Of a stretch of 64,000 nucleotides of DNA, positions 26,606-36,328 are shown in pieces (within the stretch, counting starts at the first letter, position 1; each line of letters starts with the position of its first letter). The notes beneath the pieces were generated by a model. It saw only the letters and a program-made list of their open reading frames with translations. It had not been told where the DNA came from and did no database searches. Source of the DNA: Pontibacter sp. SGAir0037 (lineage in GTDB: Bacteria > Bacteroidota > Bacteroidia > Cytophagales > Hymenobacteraceae). The DNA lies in the NCBI RefSeq assembly GCF_005491705.1, contig NZ_CP028092.1:1612001-1676000 (forward strand), written 5' to 3'. The position numbers were made by a program, and so were the translations under genes.

Positions 26606-27220
26606 CTAGAGGGTTTTATCCACTGTCTTCCGGATAACTTCATCGAGTTCGTAGCTGCTTTCCAGTAGCATAGCACAGATATTTTTGAGGTTCTGGTCTA
26701 CCTCCATCTTCTCCAGGATCATGGCCAGCCCCATGATATTAGATAGTGGTCGCCTGAGTATGTGCGATTGTTGCCAGGCAATTTCCTCCAGCTGGTTGTT
26801 CTTGAGGTTCAGCAAAGACTGGGTGGCCTTTAGTTGCTCCTGCTGCACCATATAGTTGGTAATGTCATAGCCCAGGCAAAATACACCCTCCGGCTCGTTG
26901 TTTTCATTGAAAATTGCTTTGTACTCCCACTGCGTTATGATATAGCCTCCTTTTCCATCGTGCTTCCGGATAGTGGCCGGATATACATTACCTGGATTTT
27001 CAAAGCACCTGACAGATACCTCCTCACAGGTTTTTACATCGTCTGGGTGCATGGTAATTTCGAAAGGCTGCCCCAGAATTGAGCCATGCACATGCTCAAA
27101 GGTCTGAATGTAGTTTGTATTCAGATAGGTGTAAACACCTGTCATGTCGGTGGTGATAATATAGAATAGCGTTGAGTTATCTAACAGCTTTTTCGTTTCC
27201 TCGAAATCTTTCAGGAGCAT
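26606..27220 (-). CDS. PAS protein with a histidine-kinase dimerisation helix but no ATPase
   Basis: A 204-residue soluble protein. The PAS domain (about 15-130) includes YLNTNYIQTFEHVHGSILGQPF and the C-terminal strand EPEGVFCLGYDITN. A coiled coil then leads to LEEIAWQQSHILRRPLSNIMGLAMILE, a clear kinase-type H box, with a second DHp helix after it. The protein stops there: no N, G1 or G2 boxes. It may be a phosphotransfer protein, a dimerisation partner of a full kinase, or a truncated kinase. No remnant of an ATPase domain is visible downstream. Confidence 0.8.
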   Translation of the reverse strand: MLLKDFEETKKLLDNSTLFYIITTDMTGVYTYLNTNYIQTFEHVHGSILGQPFEITMHPDDVKTCEEVSVRCFENPGNVYPATIRKHDGKGGYIITQWEYKAIFNENNEPEGVFCLGYDITNYMVQQEQLKATQSLLNLKNNQLEEIAWQQSHILRRPLSNIMGLAMILEKMEVDQNLKNICAMLLESSYELDEVIRKTVDKTL

Positions 27221-27599
27221 CTTAAACAGTGGATTGTTAAAAAAAAGTAGCCAGTGCTTTTTTTAGTCAGCTCCGCTTACTTTAAAAAATAAAAATATAT
27301 CTTCTAGCTAATATAAATAAAAAATAACAATTACCCTGTCATTCTGCTTTTGGGCTGAGGTGAAAAGTAAAAATACCTTTTTAAAACTAGGTACAAACCA
27401 CCAACTGTACTTCCCCGGGTATGTATTCGCTGGCGCTGAATAAAGCAGTCTATACCGGTGGTGGATCAGAAAGCAGCATTATATTTTAATTAAAAGCTTA
27501 ATTGAAGCTCAGACATCCGGAACTGCTTTGTTAACTCTAAAGTCTTTTAGTAACTTTAAAGCTCCAAACACCCTTAACGTTACGTCTAGTTTCTTTTTT
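27221..27599. other. Divergent intergenic region
   Basis: AT-rich sequence between the divergent PAS and Ig-like protein genes. It presumably carries both promoters. An in-frame extension of the next gene from 27528 is not favoured because the later ATG starts a signal peptide. Confidence 0.4.
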
Positions 27600-29192
27600 A
27601 TGAAAAAGAGCATTTTTTTAATTTCTGCTGCACTGATGCTTTTCTCTGAAGTTTCGGCCCAGGAAGCTAATGTTACACCCGAAACACCTTCTCCTGCAGC
27701 AAAACGCGCTCCTTTAAAACTACAGTTTCCTAATGATCCGGGCTGGAATGTGATTAAGGAAGGTCAGAAACTAGAGTTTGATGTTCAATCATCCGGCGGA
27801 TCAGGCAAAACAGTAACTTATTACCTGTTGCAGGGCAGAGTAGAAGGCATGCACTTCGACTCTACAGGCCTCTTTTCCTGGATACCCAGCTATGACTTTG
27901 TAGACAGACTGAGCGGCAGCCGTAACCTGCAGCTGATGTTTGAGGCCAGGAACGATCGGGAAGAAAGCGTAAAACAGGTTGTGGAATTTAAAGTGGAGCA
28001 CGTAAACCGCCCTCCTTTTGTAGGCGAGCTAAAACCATTTTATGTGCGCTACAATGCACAAAACACCTATACCATAGAAGCATCTGCTATTGGCGACGAA
28101 GACGGTGATCCCATTGTGATTATACCTAATATAGAAAGTATGCCGGAAGGCGCCAAGCTTTCAGAGCAGGGCGAATTTACCTGGAAACCTTCCTATACCC
28201 AATTTAACAAACTTCAGAAGTCACCCATGATGCTGGAGTTCTTTGTAGAAGACCAGCCTTCCAAAGCACGCACCAAAGGAAGCTTTAAAATAGCCATTAC
28301 CCAGCAGGACCTGGAGCCGAACATGCAGATGATACCCTCGCAGAAAAGCTTCCGTTATAAAGAGGATGCCACCATCAACCTGAAGTTCCAGGTTTCGGAC
28401 CCGAACGGGGAAGCCGATATTTCCTCCGTAAGCTTTATTTCAGAGAATCCCAAAGTGCCGCAAAGTGCCCTGGTAAAAAACACAGCCACGCAATACGAAT
28501 TTATCTGGAAGCCCGGGTATGACTTTGTGCAGGACCCGCTGGATTCTTTATCCTTCAACGTCACTTTTTTTGTGATAGATAAATCACATAAAAGAGATGA
28601 GCGCACGGTTAATTTCACCATTCTGAATGCCATAAACGAAGCGGAAAAGGACCGGAAGCTCTACAGCGAGTACCGCTCTTCTTTGGTAAGAGCCTGGGAT
28701 CTGATGGAGCAGCTGAAGGATGCCGAAAAGGACCTGAAGAAAAAATACAACCGCGCCCGCAAAGGCAAAAAAGGCAGATCGCTTACCAATGCCACGCTTG
28801 GAGCGGTAACGGGTATTTCTCCTGTTGTGATAGAAGACCCGACTGATTCGAAGAAGATTACAACCATTGGTGGCACAACCGTTATGACCATAGGCACCCT
28901 GGAAGCGACAGAGGTAATAGGTCGCTCTACCAAAGACCTGGTGGAAAGGCTGAACTACATCATGGAAAAGCGCAATGAGCTGCAAACGAAAGGAGATATC
29001 TTTGCCCGCAAGTATGCCCTTAAATCGTCGCGCCGCAAGCAGGAATTTATGAAAGATGTAGACGATTTTGTAGCGGTTATGAACCTAAAAGGATTGGTAG
29101 CGCTCGAGTTGGATGCCAGCTGGCAGAACAAGAATAAATCGTCAGACGAAAATATTGCCAAAACCTTCAAGGATTTCAGTCCGGAAGAATAG
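27600..29192 (+). CDS. Secreted protein with cadherin/Ig-like repeats and coiled-coil tail
   Basis: The ATG at 27600 starts a signal peptide (MKKSIFLISAALMLFSEVSAQ), giving 530 residues. Three Ig/cadherin-like beta modules follow, each ending with the same strand: WIPSYDFV, WKPSYTQF and WKPGYDFV, with DEDGDPI and DPNGEADI calcium-site-like turns. The C-terminal third is helical and very basic (LKKKYNRARKGKKGR) and includes a short Gly/Thr/Val-rich hydrophobic stretch. No T9SS sorting domain is seen. Probably a periplasmic or surface structural protein; a gliding or adhesion role is only a guess. Followed by a strong terminator. Confidence 0.8.
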   Translation: MKKSIFLISAALMLFSEVSAQEANVTPETPSPAAKRAPLKLQFPNDPGWNVIKEGQKLEFDVQSSGGSGKTVTYYLLQGRVEGMHFDSTGLFSWIPSYDFVDRLSGSRNLQLMFEARNDREESVKQVVEFKVEHVNRPPFVGELKPFYVRYNAQNTYTIEASAIGDEDGDPIVIIPNIESMPEGAKLSEQGEFTWKPSYTQFNKLQKSPMMLEFFVEDQPSKARTKGSFKIAITQQDLEPNMQMIPSQKSFRYKEDATINLKFQVSDPNGEADISSVSFISENPKVPQSALVKNTATQYEFIWKPGYDFVQDPLDSLSFNVTFFVIDKSHKRDERTVNFTILNAINEAEKDRKLYSEYRSSLVRAWDLMEQLKDAEKDLKKKYNRARKGKKGRSLTNATLGAVTGISPVVIEDPTDSKKITTIGGTTVMTIGTLEATEVIGRSTKDLVERLNYIMEKRNELQTKGDIFARKYALKSSRRKQEFMKDVDDFVAVMNLKGLVALELDASWQNKNKSSDENIAKTFKDFSPEE

Positions 29193-29214
29193 GCAAACCC
29201 CTGTCTTACACAAT

Positions 29215-29269
29215 GTACCTGTTTCAGATACCAGGCCTTATGCTTGTTCTGAGGCAGGTACTTTTTTTT
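29215..29269 (+). terminator. Rho-independent terminator
   Basis: GTACCTG-TT-TCAGA pairs with TCTGA-GG-CAGGTAC (29215-29228 and 29248-29261) and is followed by eight T. It ends the Ig-like protein gene. Confidence 0.85.
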
Positions 29270-29440
29270 GAAGCTGATTTTACATTTGCTCCGGATCCTA
29301 TCCCCCTGCCCTCTTTTATACTATATTAGCTATAAACTATTCTGTATCAAATTATTAATACAGCAACTTTGTTGCGCATTTTTTACGTATGCATAACTAG
29401 TTACAAAGTCCAATAGTACAAAATAAAACATACTGAAAAA

Positions 29441-30481
29441 ATGGCAATATCACTGAAACCAATACAGGAACAGGTAATCGTAATTACAGGGGCTTCGAGC
29501 GGCATAGGCCTGGCCACAGCCAGGGCTGCTGCTAAAAAAGGAGCAAAACTGGTGCTCGCTTCCCGCAACGAAGAAGCACTGGAAGAAATCGTGGAGCAGA
29601 TAAACATGGAAGGCGGCCGTGCCATTCATGTTGTAGCCGATGTGGGCAAAAGCGAAGATATACAGCGTATCGCCGATGCCGCCCTGAAAGATTTCGGTGG
29701 TTTCGACACCTGGGTTAACAATGCCGGCGTTTCCATTTATGGCAGGCTGGAAGATGTTAGCGAAGAAGACAGCCGCAGGCTTTTCGATACGAATTTCTGG
29801 GGCGTTGTTTCAGGCTCGCTCATTGCTGCCAAGCAACTAAAGATGAAAGGCGGCGCCATTATCAATGTTGGTAGTGTACTTTCTGATGTGGCCATTCCGA
29901 TACAGGGCATGTACTCAGCTACGAAGCATGCTGTAAAAGCCTTCACCGATGCCCTTCGCATCGAACTGGAAGAAGAAAACGCACCTGTATCCGTAACACT
30001 TATCAAGCCTTCTGCCATCAATACTCCTTACCCGCAGCACGCTAAGAATTATACGAAGCAAGAGCTGACACTTCCGCCACCAGTTTATGCACCGGAAGAA
30101 GTAGCTTATGCGATTCTTCATGCTGCTGCTTCACCTAAGCGCGATATTATAGTAGGTAGTGGCGGTAAAATGATGAGCAGCACCAATAAGTATGCGCCAA
30201 AACTGATGGATCTGGCTGGGGAAACCATGCTGATAGATCAACAGCTGCGCGAGGAAAAGGCGCGCCATTTTGAGGGTTCCCTGCACAAACCGGGAAGAGA
30301 CGGAGAAGTGCATGGTAATTACGAGGGGCACGTGATGAAAACCAGTTTCTATACCCGTGCTGCTTTAAATCCTGTTATAACAGGGGCAGTAGTGGCAGCC
30401 GCCAGTGCTGCAGCGGTAGCCTTGCTTGGAAACAACAAACTAAAGCAAATGGCTAAAAACGCAGCCGAGCAGGTGAAATAG
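29441..30481 (+). CDS. Short-chain dehydrogenase/reductase
   Basis: A 346-residue SDR. The cofactor motif TGASSGIG lies near residue 17, NNAG near 94, and the catalytic Ser and Tyr-x-x-x-Lys in NVGSVLSD and YSATKHAVKAF near 155-170. The Arg in LASRNEEAL after the second strand suggests NADP(H). The C-terminal extension beyond a standard SDR (about 90 residues) ends with an Ala/Val-rich hydrophobic helix (ITGAVVAAASAAAVALLG) that could anchor it to the membrane. Substrate unknown. Followed by a terminator. Confidence 0.9.
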   Translation: MAISLKPIQEQVIVITGASSGIGLATARAAAKKGAKLVLASRNEEALEEIVEQINMEGGRAIHVVADVGKSEDIQRIADAALKDFGGFDTWVNNAGVSIYGRLEDVSEEDSRRLFDTNFWGVVSGSLIAAKQLKMKGGAIINVGSVLSDVAIPIQGMYSATKHAVKAFTDALRIELEEENAPVSVTLIKPSAINTPYPQHAKNYTKQELTLPPPVYAPEEVAYAILHAAASPKRDIIVGSGGKMMSSTNKYAPKLMDLAGETMLIDQQLREEKARHFEGSLHKPGRDGEVHGNYEGHVMKTSFYTRAALNPVITGAVVAAASAAAVALLGNNKLKQMAKNAAEQVK

Positions 30482-30500
30482 CAAGAAACCAAATTATACT

Positions 30501-30548
30501 AAAGCCGCAGCAGGTATCCTTCTACAGGTGCCGTGCTGCGGCTTTTTT
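30501..30548 (+). terminator. Rho-independent terminator
   Basis: GCCGCAGCA (30504-30512) pairs with TGCTGCGGC (30534-30542) and is followed by six T. It ends the SDR gene. Confidence 0.88.
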
Positions 30549-30691
30549 ATTTTAATATCCTCTGGTTATTGTAGTCATAAATACGGATTCCGTCAAACTA
30601 AAACGGATTAAAAACCCGTAATTATTCAGGAATTAATTGATTATCAGATAAGTTATATTTACCTGACAGCTAACCATGAACACAAACTTGT

Positions 30692-30973
30692 ATGGCAGAA
30701 ATTTTACAGCAAGAATTAGAGAAGTTTGAAAGAATGGTTCTTAACGGGGAAATTCCCTGCTTCGCAATTTATTTTATTCAGAACGGGTTGTTGCTTAAAT
30801 CCACTAACCAGAAGATCGAAAAGGAGATTAAATTACCAGAAGCCTTTATGAATACGCTAAACAGTTATTCGTATGGCGTGGATGTGATAGTATACCGCAC
30901 CATAGATTACTCCTGCCTCAAAAGCTTGATCAATGCAAAAGTCTCTGTAGAAAAAATGATCAAAAATAAATAA
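30692..30973 (+). CDS. Small protein of unknown function
   Basis: A 93-residue soluble, Lys-rich protein (MAEILQQELEKFERMVLNGE). There are alternating helical and strand stretches but no motif I recognise. It lies between an SDR terminator and a convergent CheB gene, so it is probably its own transcription unit. Coding is supported by a clean frame and an ATG in a typical context; function unknown. Confidence 0.6.
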   Translation: MAEILQQELEKFERMVLNGEIPCFAIYFIQNGLLLKSTNQKIEKEIKLPEAFMNTLNSYSYGVDVIVYRTIDYSCLKSLINAKVSVEKMIKNK

Positions 30974-30995
30974 GCGCTTTACACCTTATTACCCC

Positions 30996-32036
30996 TTAGC
31001 CTACCTCTCCCATCTGTTCATCATCGGATAGAGCCGATTGAGACAACAGTAAACGAAGCCGCTCGATATGCACTTTCATTTCTTCGGCTTTTTCTTCCTG
31101 CATGGTTGCCCAGCGGCGGTTTCCCTTGTTGGATTCGTTCTGCGACATATTCAGGAGAATGTTACGACGTTCTTCCAACGTGCGCAGTGCCACCCAAAGT
31201 GTTTCCTCTACGTGGTTAGTCATGCTTGTCAGAAGCGATTCTCTTGAAAAGGCATGCCCTGAATGGCACCTGTAACGTGTAATATTGCCCTCTTCGGACA
31301 TATCCCAGAGCCCTCCGCCACACTCAGGGCATGAATAAGATGTTCTCTCACCGGAATTTTCAAGTTCATTTATGCTGGTCATGGTACTGCTTGTCATAAC
31401 TTTTTCGGCTATCTTAGCCTCCGCCCAAATATCAGAAGGCACTGTAACGGATCCTGACACATGTTCTTGTACCAGTTCCACCAGAAGGTTTCCCATTATA
31501 TTTAATTCAACCGCATGGTCTACCGCTATGTGCCGGAGAACATTCAGGGGCAAAGCCGGGAATTCAGCATCGCTGGGGTCCTGCACCACCGTGGTTCCAC
31601 CACTGCGGCTGATGCACTCCATCCCCAGCACACCATCACTCATAAAGCCGGTTAAAATAACACCAATCGTATTAGGGCCATGATATGCAGCGGCCGACCG
31701 GAACAGCGGGTCTATACTAGGTCTGAACTGGTTTTCACGGGGCCCGCGAACAACCAAAAGCTCATTATCCCTGAGCAGGAGATGCCTGTCTGCCGGAGCC
31801 ATGTAAACAGTGGCGGGCTCTATCTTCTCCTCGTGCCTGGCCACCTTGCAGGTAAGCTTCGTAAACTGGTTCAGGCGGTTTACCAGAAAAGGAGCAGACG
31901 AATCGGTGCTCAGATGTTGCACAATTAACACAGATGCGGGTAAGTTTTCAGGTACTGCCGCCAAAAGTTTGCATAAAGCTTGCATGCCACCAGCCGAAGT
32001 GCCTATTACTATAATTTTAGTGGCTTTTCTTTCCAT
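30996..32036 (-). CDS. cheB: CheB-type methylesterase with C-terminal zinc-ribbon-like segment
   Basis: A 346-residue protein. The CheB catalytic domain (1-190) has Ser14 in GTSAGG, His in LIVQHLS and Asp in GFMSDGV. After a linker, residues 230-265 carry SCPECGGGLWDM and YRCHSGHAFS, a Cys4/His-type metal ribbon common in stand-alone CheB proteins, then a helical tail. It is divergent from a CheB-CheR-kinase fusion 235 bases away, so the two may share regulation. No chemotaxis receptors are present in the window. Family call firm, target unknown. Confidence 0.92.
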   Translation of the reverse strand: MERKATKIIVIGTSAGGMQALCKLLAAVPENLPASVLIVQHLSTDSSAPFLVNRLNQFTKLTCKVARHEEKIEPATVYMAPADRHLLLRDNELLVVRGPRENQFRPSIDPLFRSAAAYHGPNTIGVILTGFMSDGVLGMECISRSGGTTVVQDPSDAEFPALPLNVLRHIAVDHAVELNIMGNLLVELVQEHVSGSVTVPSDIWAEAKIAEKVMTSSTMTSINELENSGERTSYSCPECGGGLWDMSEEGNITRYRCHSGHAFSRESLLTSMTNHVEETLWVALRTLEERRNILLNMSQNESNKGNRRWATMQEEKAEEMKVHIERLRLLLSQSALSDDEQMGEVG

Positions 32037-32271
32037 TAATGTATTTTAGCGTGTATACAAGCTTTACCTGTAATGGCTAGTTTCTACGCAGGAGAACATA
32101 TAGAGTTGAAGCAGGCTAAAATGCCACCTCCTCTTCTTAAGAACAACAGGGTATTTATACATATCAGAACTGTCAAACCAATCCACAAGAAATCCCCTTC
32201 CGGATTTTAATCATTTAAAAGCGTAAATTGCCTGAAGGATATAACAGAGCGCCATTGTGCAGGAAAAAAGC

Positions 32272-35200
32272 ATGACACACACAGGTAGGAAAAACACGAA
32301 ACGTAGTATAAACAGCAAAACACAGCCCGATAACACCCAGGACCTTTTCGTGATTGGCGTAGGTGCATCGGCTGGGGGCTTACAGGCTTTCTCAGCGCTT
32401 TTCAGCGCTGTGCCAAACGATAGTGTGTCTTACGTTATTGTGCAGCATCTTTCGGCGCAGCACATCAGCATGCTGACAGAGTTGGTATCGGAGCAAACGA
32501 TTTTACGTGTAGAAGAAGCCCAGGATAATATGCCGGTTGTGGTAAACCGGGTGTATGTAATTCCAAACAATAAAGAACTCATCATTAAGAACAACCGCTT
32601 ATACCTGCACGATAAAGACCGAAGCAACCGCTCTGAAACAGTAGACACCTTTTTTAAGTCTTTAGCCGCAGATAAGGGCTTTCGGGCGATAGGCATCATT
32701 TTGTCAGGAAACGGCACCGACGGCACCGAGGGCATTGTGGCTATAAAGAAAGCAGGTGGCATGGTAATAGTGCAGGACCCGGCTACAGCAAGAAACAACA
32801 GTATGCCTTTAAATGCCATGAACACCGGCTATGCTGATTTTGTAGTGCCGCCGGAGGAAATGCCTGCTGAAATAATGAATTATGTAAAAGTTGCGCCTAT
32901 TGCCAACCGGCTTTCAGAGCAGGTAATGAGCAACAGCGAAACGGCTGTGCTGCACATGCTGGAGATGATTCATGAGCGTACCGGAATAGATTTCAGCAAC
33001 TACAAGATGCCCACTATTGTCCGGCGCATCAGCAGGCGAATGGCTTTTAATGAAATAAACAACCTGCACGATTACCTGGACTTCCTGAACCTGAACCCTG
33101 CGGAAATCGAAATCCTGAGCAAAGAATTTCTGATAGGTGTTACCAAATTTTTTCGCGACCAGGAAGCTTACAGCATCCTGGGAAAAAAAGTAATTCCGGT
33201 TCTTGTAGATAGCAAGAAAGTGACAGATCAGCTAAGAGTATGGGTGGCAGGTTGCTCCACCGGCGAAGAAGCCTATTCTATTGCTATCCTGCTACGGGAG
33301 TACATGGATAAAGTAAAAAAAGAACTGGAAGTGAAGATCTTCGCCTCTGATATAGACCGGGATGCCCTGGAGTTTGCCGGTAAAGGCTGCTACCAGTCCT
33401 CCAGCTTGGAAAATGTTTCGGAAGAAAAGCGCAACGAATACTTTATTATAGAGGAAGGAAAATACCGGGTAAACCAACGGGTACGCCGCATGGTTATCTT
33501 TGCGCCACATAATGTTATCAACGATCCTCCCTTTAGCAGAATAGACCTGGTAAGCTGCCGTAATATGCTTATTTACCTGAACCAGCCGCTGCAGAAGAAA
33601 GTAATAGACAAGTTTCATTATGGGCTGCTGGTAGGCGGTTATCTTTTCCTGGGTTCCAGCGAAAGCATAGGCGAACAGAAAAGCTTTGCCGAAGTCAGTA
33701 AAAAATGGAAGATCTACCGCAACATAGATCCTAAGTTTTCTATCGGAATAGATGCTTTCGGGCACAACAACATCAGCAAAAAAGTTTCGGCTACTCCCCC
33801 TTTATCTGCTTTTCCGCGAGACCCGTCTGCCAGGCAGGTACTGGAGAACAGCTTTAACGATCTGTTAAGTGAAACCATCCTGGAAGAATCCGGCTATGCA
33901 GCTATATATATAGACGAAAACTTTGATGTATTACACGGAGCAGGAAAATTTAAAAACTATATAGATTTGCCGGAGCATAACTTTACGTTTAACCTGCTCA
34001 AGCTGGTATCACCCGATCTGTCGGCTTCTTTAGCCACCTTGCTGCGAAAAGCCATTCGTACCAGGGAAAAAATAGCTGCTTATAATATGCCGATCCATTT
34101 TGGTAGCGGCATGCACTTTGTTAATGTGGTGGTGAAGCCATATCTAGACAATAAAAAACTATCTCAGAATTTTATACTGGTACTCTTTAACGACAACCTG
34201 CAAATGCCGGTGGCCACCACCCCGCTTGTTACGGCTACAGATACTGATCAGGATTTGCGGGTGCAGGAACTTGAAATTGAACTGCAGCATACCAAAGAAG
34301 ACCTTCAGGCAGTGGTAGAAGAGCTGGAAACATCGAACGAGGAACTGCAAAGCACTAATGAAGAGCTGCTGTCGAGCAACGAGGAATTGCAAAGCACCAA
34401 TGAAGAGCTACAGTCGCTTAACGAGGAGCTGCACACAATCAATACAGAACATCAGTACAAGATAAAAGCTTTAATGGAGCTCGACGACGACCTGAACAAT
34501 TATTTCAGAAGTACTGACATCGGGCAGATATTTGTTGACCGGAAACTCAGCATCCGCAAGTTTACACCTGCAGCCACCAATCTCATTAATTTAATAGAAA
34601 GCGATATTGGTCGTTCCATTTACCAGATTTCCAATAATCTGCGCTACGATTTGTTGATTGAAGATATACGCCATGTTATCGGCACTACCAAAACAATAGA
34701 GAAAGAGGTGCAGGATAAAAACGGGCAGTGGTACCAGATGCGCATTCTGCCCTATATTACACAGGAAAGCAAAATCGATGGCGCGATTGTTATTTTTATC
34801 CAGATAAACGAGCTTAAAAATCTTCATCTGCTGCACGAGGGTATCTTAGACAGCTCTCCGAATGCAGTAATGGCGCTTAAGGCTATCTTTAACCGGACCC
34901 ACACGATTATTGATTTTGCCTTTACTATTTTAAATCATAAAGCGCAGGAATTTCTGAACCGTTCTGAAACAGAGCTACTCGAAAAATCGCTCTGGAAAGA
35001 ATATCCTTCCCTGTTGCAACAGGGCATGTTCGAAAAATTTGTACATGTGGTGCAAACAGGGGAACATTTGCATGAAGAGCAATCTCAGAACCTGGACGGC
35101 GAAACGCGCTGGCTTCACCTGGATGCGGTTAAGTTTAACAACGGCCTGGTGCTTACCATTCAGGATATAACGGAGCGGAAAAATGCGGAGAAAGTACTGC

Positions 35201-36246
35201 AGCAGCAGCAGTTAGAAATCAAATCCAACGCTGAACGCTTCCGTACCTTACTGGAAGCTATTCCGAACATTACCTGGACAAATAAATTAACCGGCGAAAA
35301 CGAGACCTTTAATGATGTCTGGTATACCTATACGGGTCTTTCAAAAGAAGAATCTGTTGGCTGGGGCTGGACTAAAGCATTTCACCCCGATGACCTGGAG
35401 AGTCTTATACTGGAATATAAAAACTGCCTGAAAACAGGTGAAGTGCATACCGGCCAGGCACGCATTTTTAATAAAGCCGAAAATCGTTACCGCCTGCACC
35501 TCATCAAGGATGTTCCCATCCGGGATGAGCAGGGTAAAATCATGCTTTGGATTGGCACTGCAACTGATATCCAGGAACAGAAAGATGCCGATGAAACAAA
35601 TGTGAGACTCAGGCTGTCGCAGCAGCGCGAAATACTGAAGGCTATCCTTAAAACGCAGGAAGCGGAGCGTGACCGAATTTCTGAAGCCTTGCACAACGGC
35701 TTGGGGCAAATCTTATATGCAGCCAAACTGAACCTGGCCAACATGACGCCGATGGGTACCGAGGAGAGAAACATAAAAGAGAAGGTAGATATATTATTGA
35801 AGGAAAGCATAGCGGTTACACGGCACATCTCGGCTGAACTTACTCCCAATGTGCTCAAAGACTTTGGCCTGCCAACCGCTATCGAGGAAAGTATATCACG
35901 GCTACGCAATCATCAGTTACAGATTACTTCCGAAATAACCGGCTTTAGCGAACGATTGGACTATACCGCAGAACTTGCCATGTACCGGATCATACAGGAG
36001 CTCCTGAACAATATAGTGAAACACTCCAAAGCAACACAGGCCAGCGTATACCTGGTAAGGGAAGGGAATGATGTAATCCTGAAGGTAGAGGATAATGGCA
36101 TCGGGATAGATAAGAAGGAGCTGCAACAGTTAAAAGGCATCGGCCTGAACAGTATTCAGAACAGGATAAAGTTACTGGAAGGAAAGTTTTCGGTAGACTC
36201 TACCCCGCATAAAGGAACTGTTTTTACCATCGCTTTTCAACTCTAA
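32272..36246 (+). CDS. CheB-CheR-PAS-histidine kinase fusion
   Basis: Start at the ATG 32272, preceded by AGGA; a GTG at 32257 is less likely. About 1324 residues. Order: CheB domain (about 20-195) with GASAGG, VQHLS and GNGTDG; CheR domain (about 215-480) with [10 protein letters not shown] and [10 protein letters not shown]; a PAS-like region; a long coiled coil of repeated NEEL-S-NEELQ units (about 660-730); further PAS domains, one with [17 protein letters not shown]; then a HisKA_3-type dimerisation helix with His in [11 protein letters not shown] and a NarL-type ATPase domain with [10 protein letters not shown] and DNGIGI. Soluble. A methylation/demethylation pair built into a kinase suggests self-adaptation. 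Confidence 0.93.
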   Translation: MTHTGRKNTKRSINSKTQPDNTQDLFVIGVGASAGGLQAFSALFSAVPNDSVSYVIVQHLSAQHISMLTELVSEQTILRVEEAQDNMPVVVNRVYVIPNNKELIIKNNRLYLHDKDRSNRSETVDTFFKSLAADKGFRAIGIILSGNGTDGTEGIVAIKKAGGMVIVQDPATARNNSMPLNAMNTGYADFVVPPEEMPAEIMNYVKVAPIANRLSEQVMSNSETAVLHMLEMIHERTGIDFSNYKMPTIVRRISRRMAFNEINNLHDYLDFLNLNPAEIEILSKEFLIGVTKFFRDQEAYSILGKKVIPVLVDSKKVTDQLRVWVAGCSTGEEAYSIAILLREYMDKVKKELEVKIFASDIDRDALEFAGKGCYQSSSLENVSEEKRNEYFIIEEGKYRVNQRVRRMVIFAPHNVINDPPFSRIDLVSCRNMLIYLNQPLQKKVIDKFHYGLLVGGYLFLGSSESIGEQKSFAEVSKKWKIYRNIDPKFSIGIDAFGHNNISKKVSATPPLSAFPRDPSARQVLENSFNDLLSETILEESGYAAIYIDENFDVLHGAGKFKNYIDLPEHNFTFNLLKLVSPDLSASLATLLRKAIRTREKIAAYNMPIHFGSGMHFVNVVVKPYLDNKKLSQNFILVLFNDNLQMPVATTPLVTATDTDQDLRVQELEIELQHTKEDLQAVVEELETSNEELQSTNEELLSSNEELQSTNEELQSLNEELHTINTEHQYKIKALMELDDDLNNYFRSTDIGQIFVDRKLSIRKFTPAATNLINLIESDIGRSIYQISNNLRYDLLIEDIRHVIGTTKTIEKEVQDKNGQWYQMRILPYITQESKIDGAIVIFIQINELKNLHLLHEGILDSSPNAVMALKAIFNRTHTIIDFAFTILNHKAQEFLNRSETELLEKSLWKEYPSLLQQGMFEKFVHVVQTGEHLHEEQSQNLDGETRWLHLDAVKFNNGLVLTIQDITERKNAEKVLQQQQLEIKSNAERFRTLLEAIPNITWTNKLTGENETFNDVWYTYTGLSKEESVGWGWTKAFHPDDLESLILEYKNCLKTGEVHTGQARIFNKAENRYRLHLIKDVPIRDEQGKIMLWIGTATDIQEQKDADETNVRLRLSQQREILKAILKTQEAERDRISEALHNGLGQILYAAKLNLANMTPMGTEERNIKEKVDILLKESIAVTRHISAELTPNVLKDFGLPTAIEESISRLRNHQLQITSEITGFSERLDYTAELAMYRIIQELLNNIVKHSKATQASVYLVREGNDVILKVEDNGIGIDKKELQQLKGIGLNSIQNRIKLLEGKFSVDSTPHKGTVFTIAFQL

Positions 36247-36267
36247 ACAATTCCTCTCTTTTTCCAT

Positions 36268-36319
36268 AGTACAAAAAGAAAGGCTGCCCTTTCAGAAGAG
36301 CAGCCTTTCTTTTTGTACT
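36268..36319. terminator. Perfect 20-bp bidirectional terminator
   Basis: Arms at 36268-36287 and 36300-36319 are exact reverse complements with a 12-base loop. An A5 and a T5 run within the arms make it work in both directions. It lies between the convergent fusion kinase and T9SS cargo genes. Confidence 0.88.
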
Positions 36320-36328
36320 TGCTGGTAA

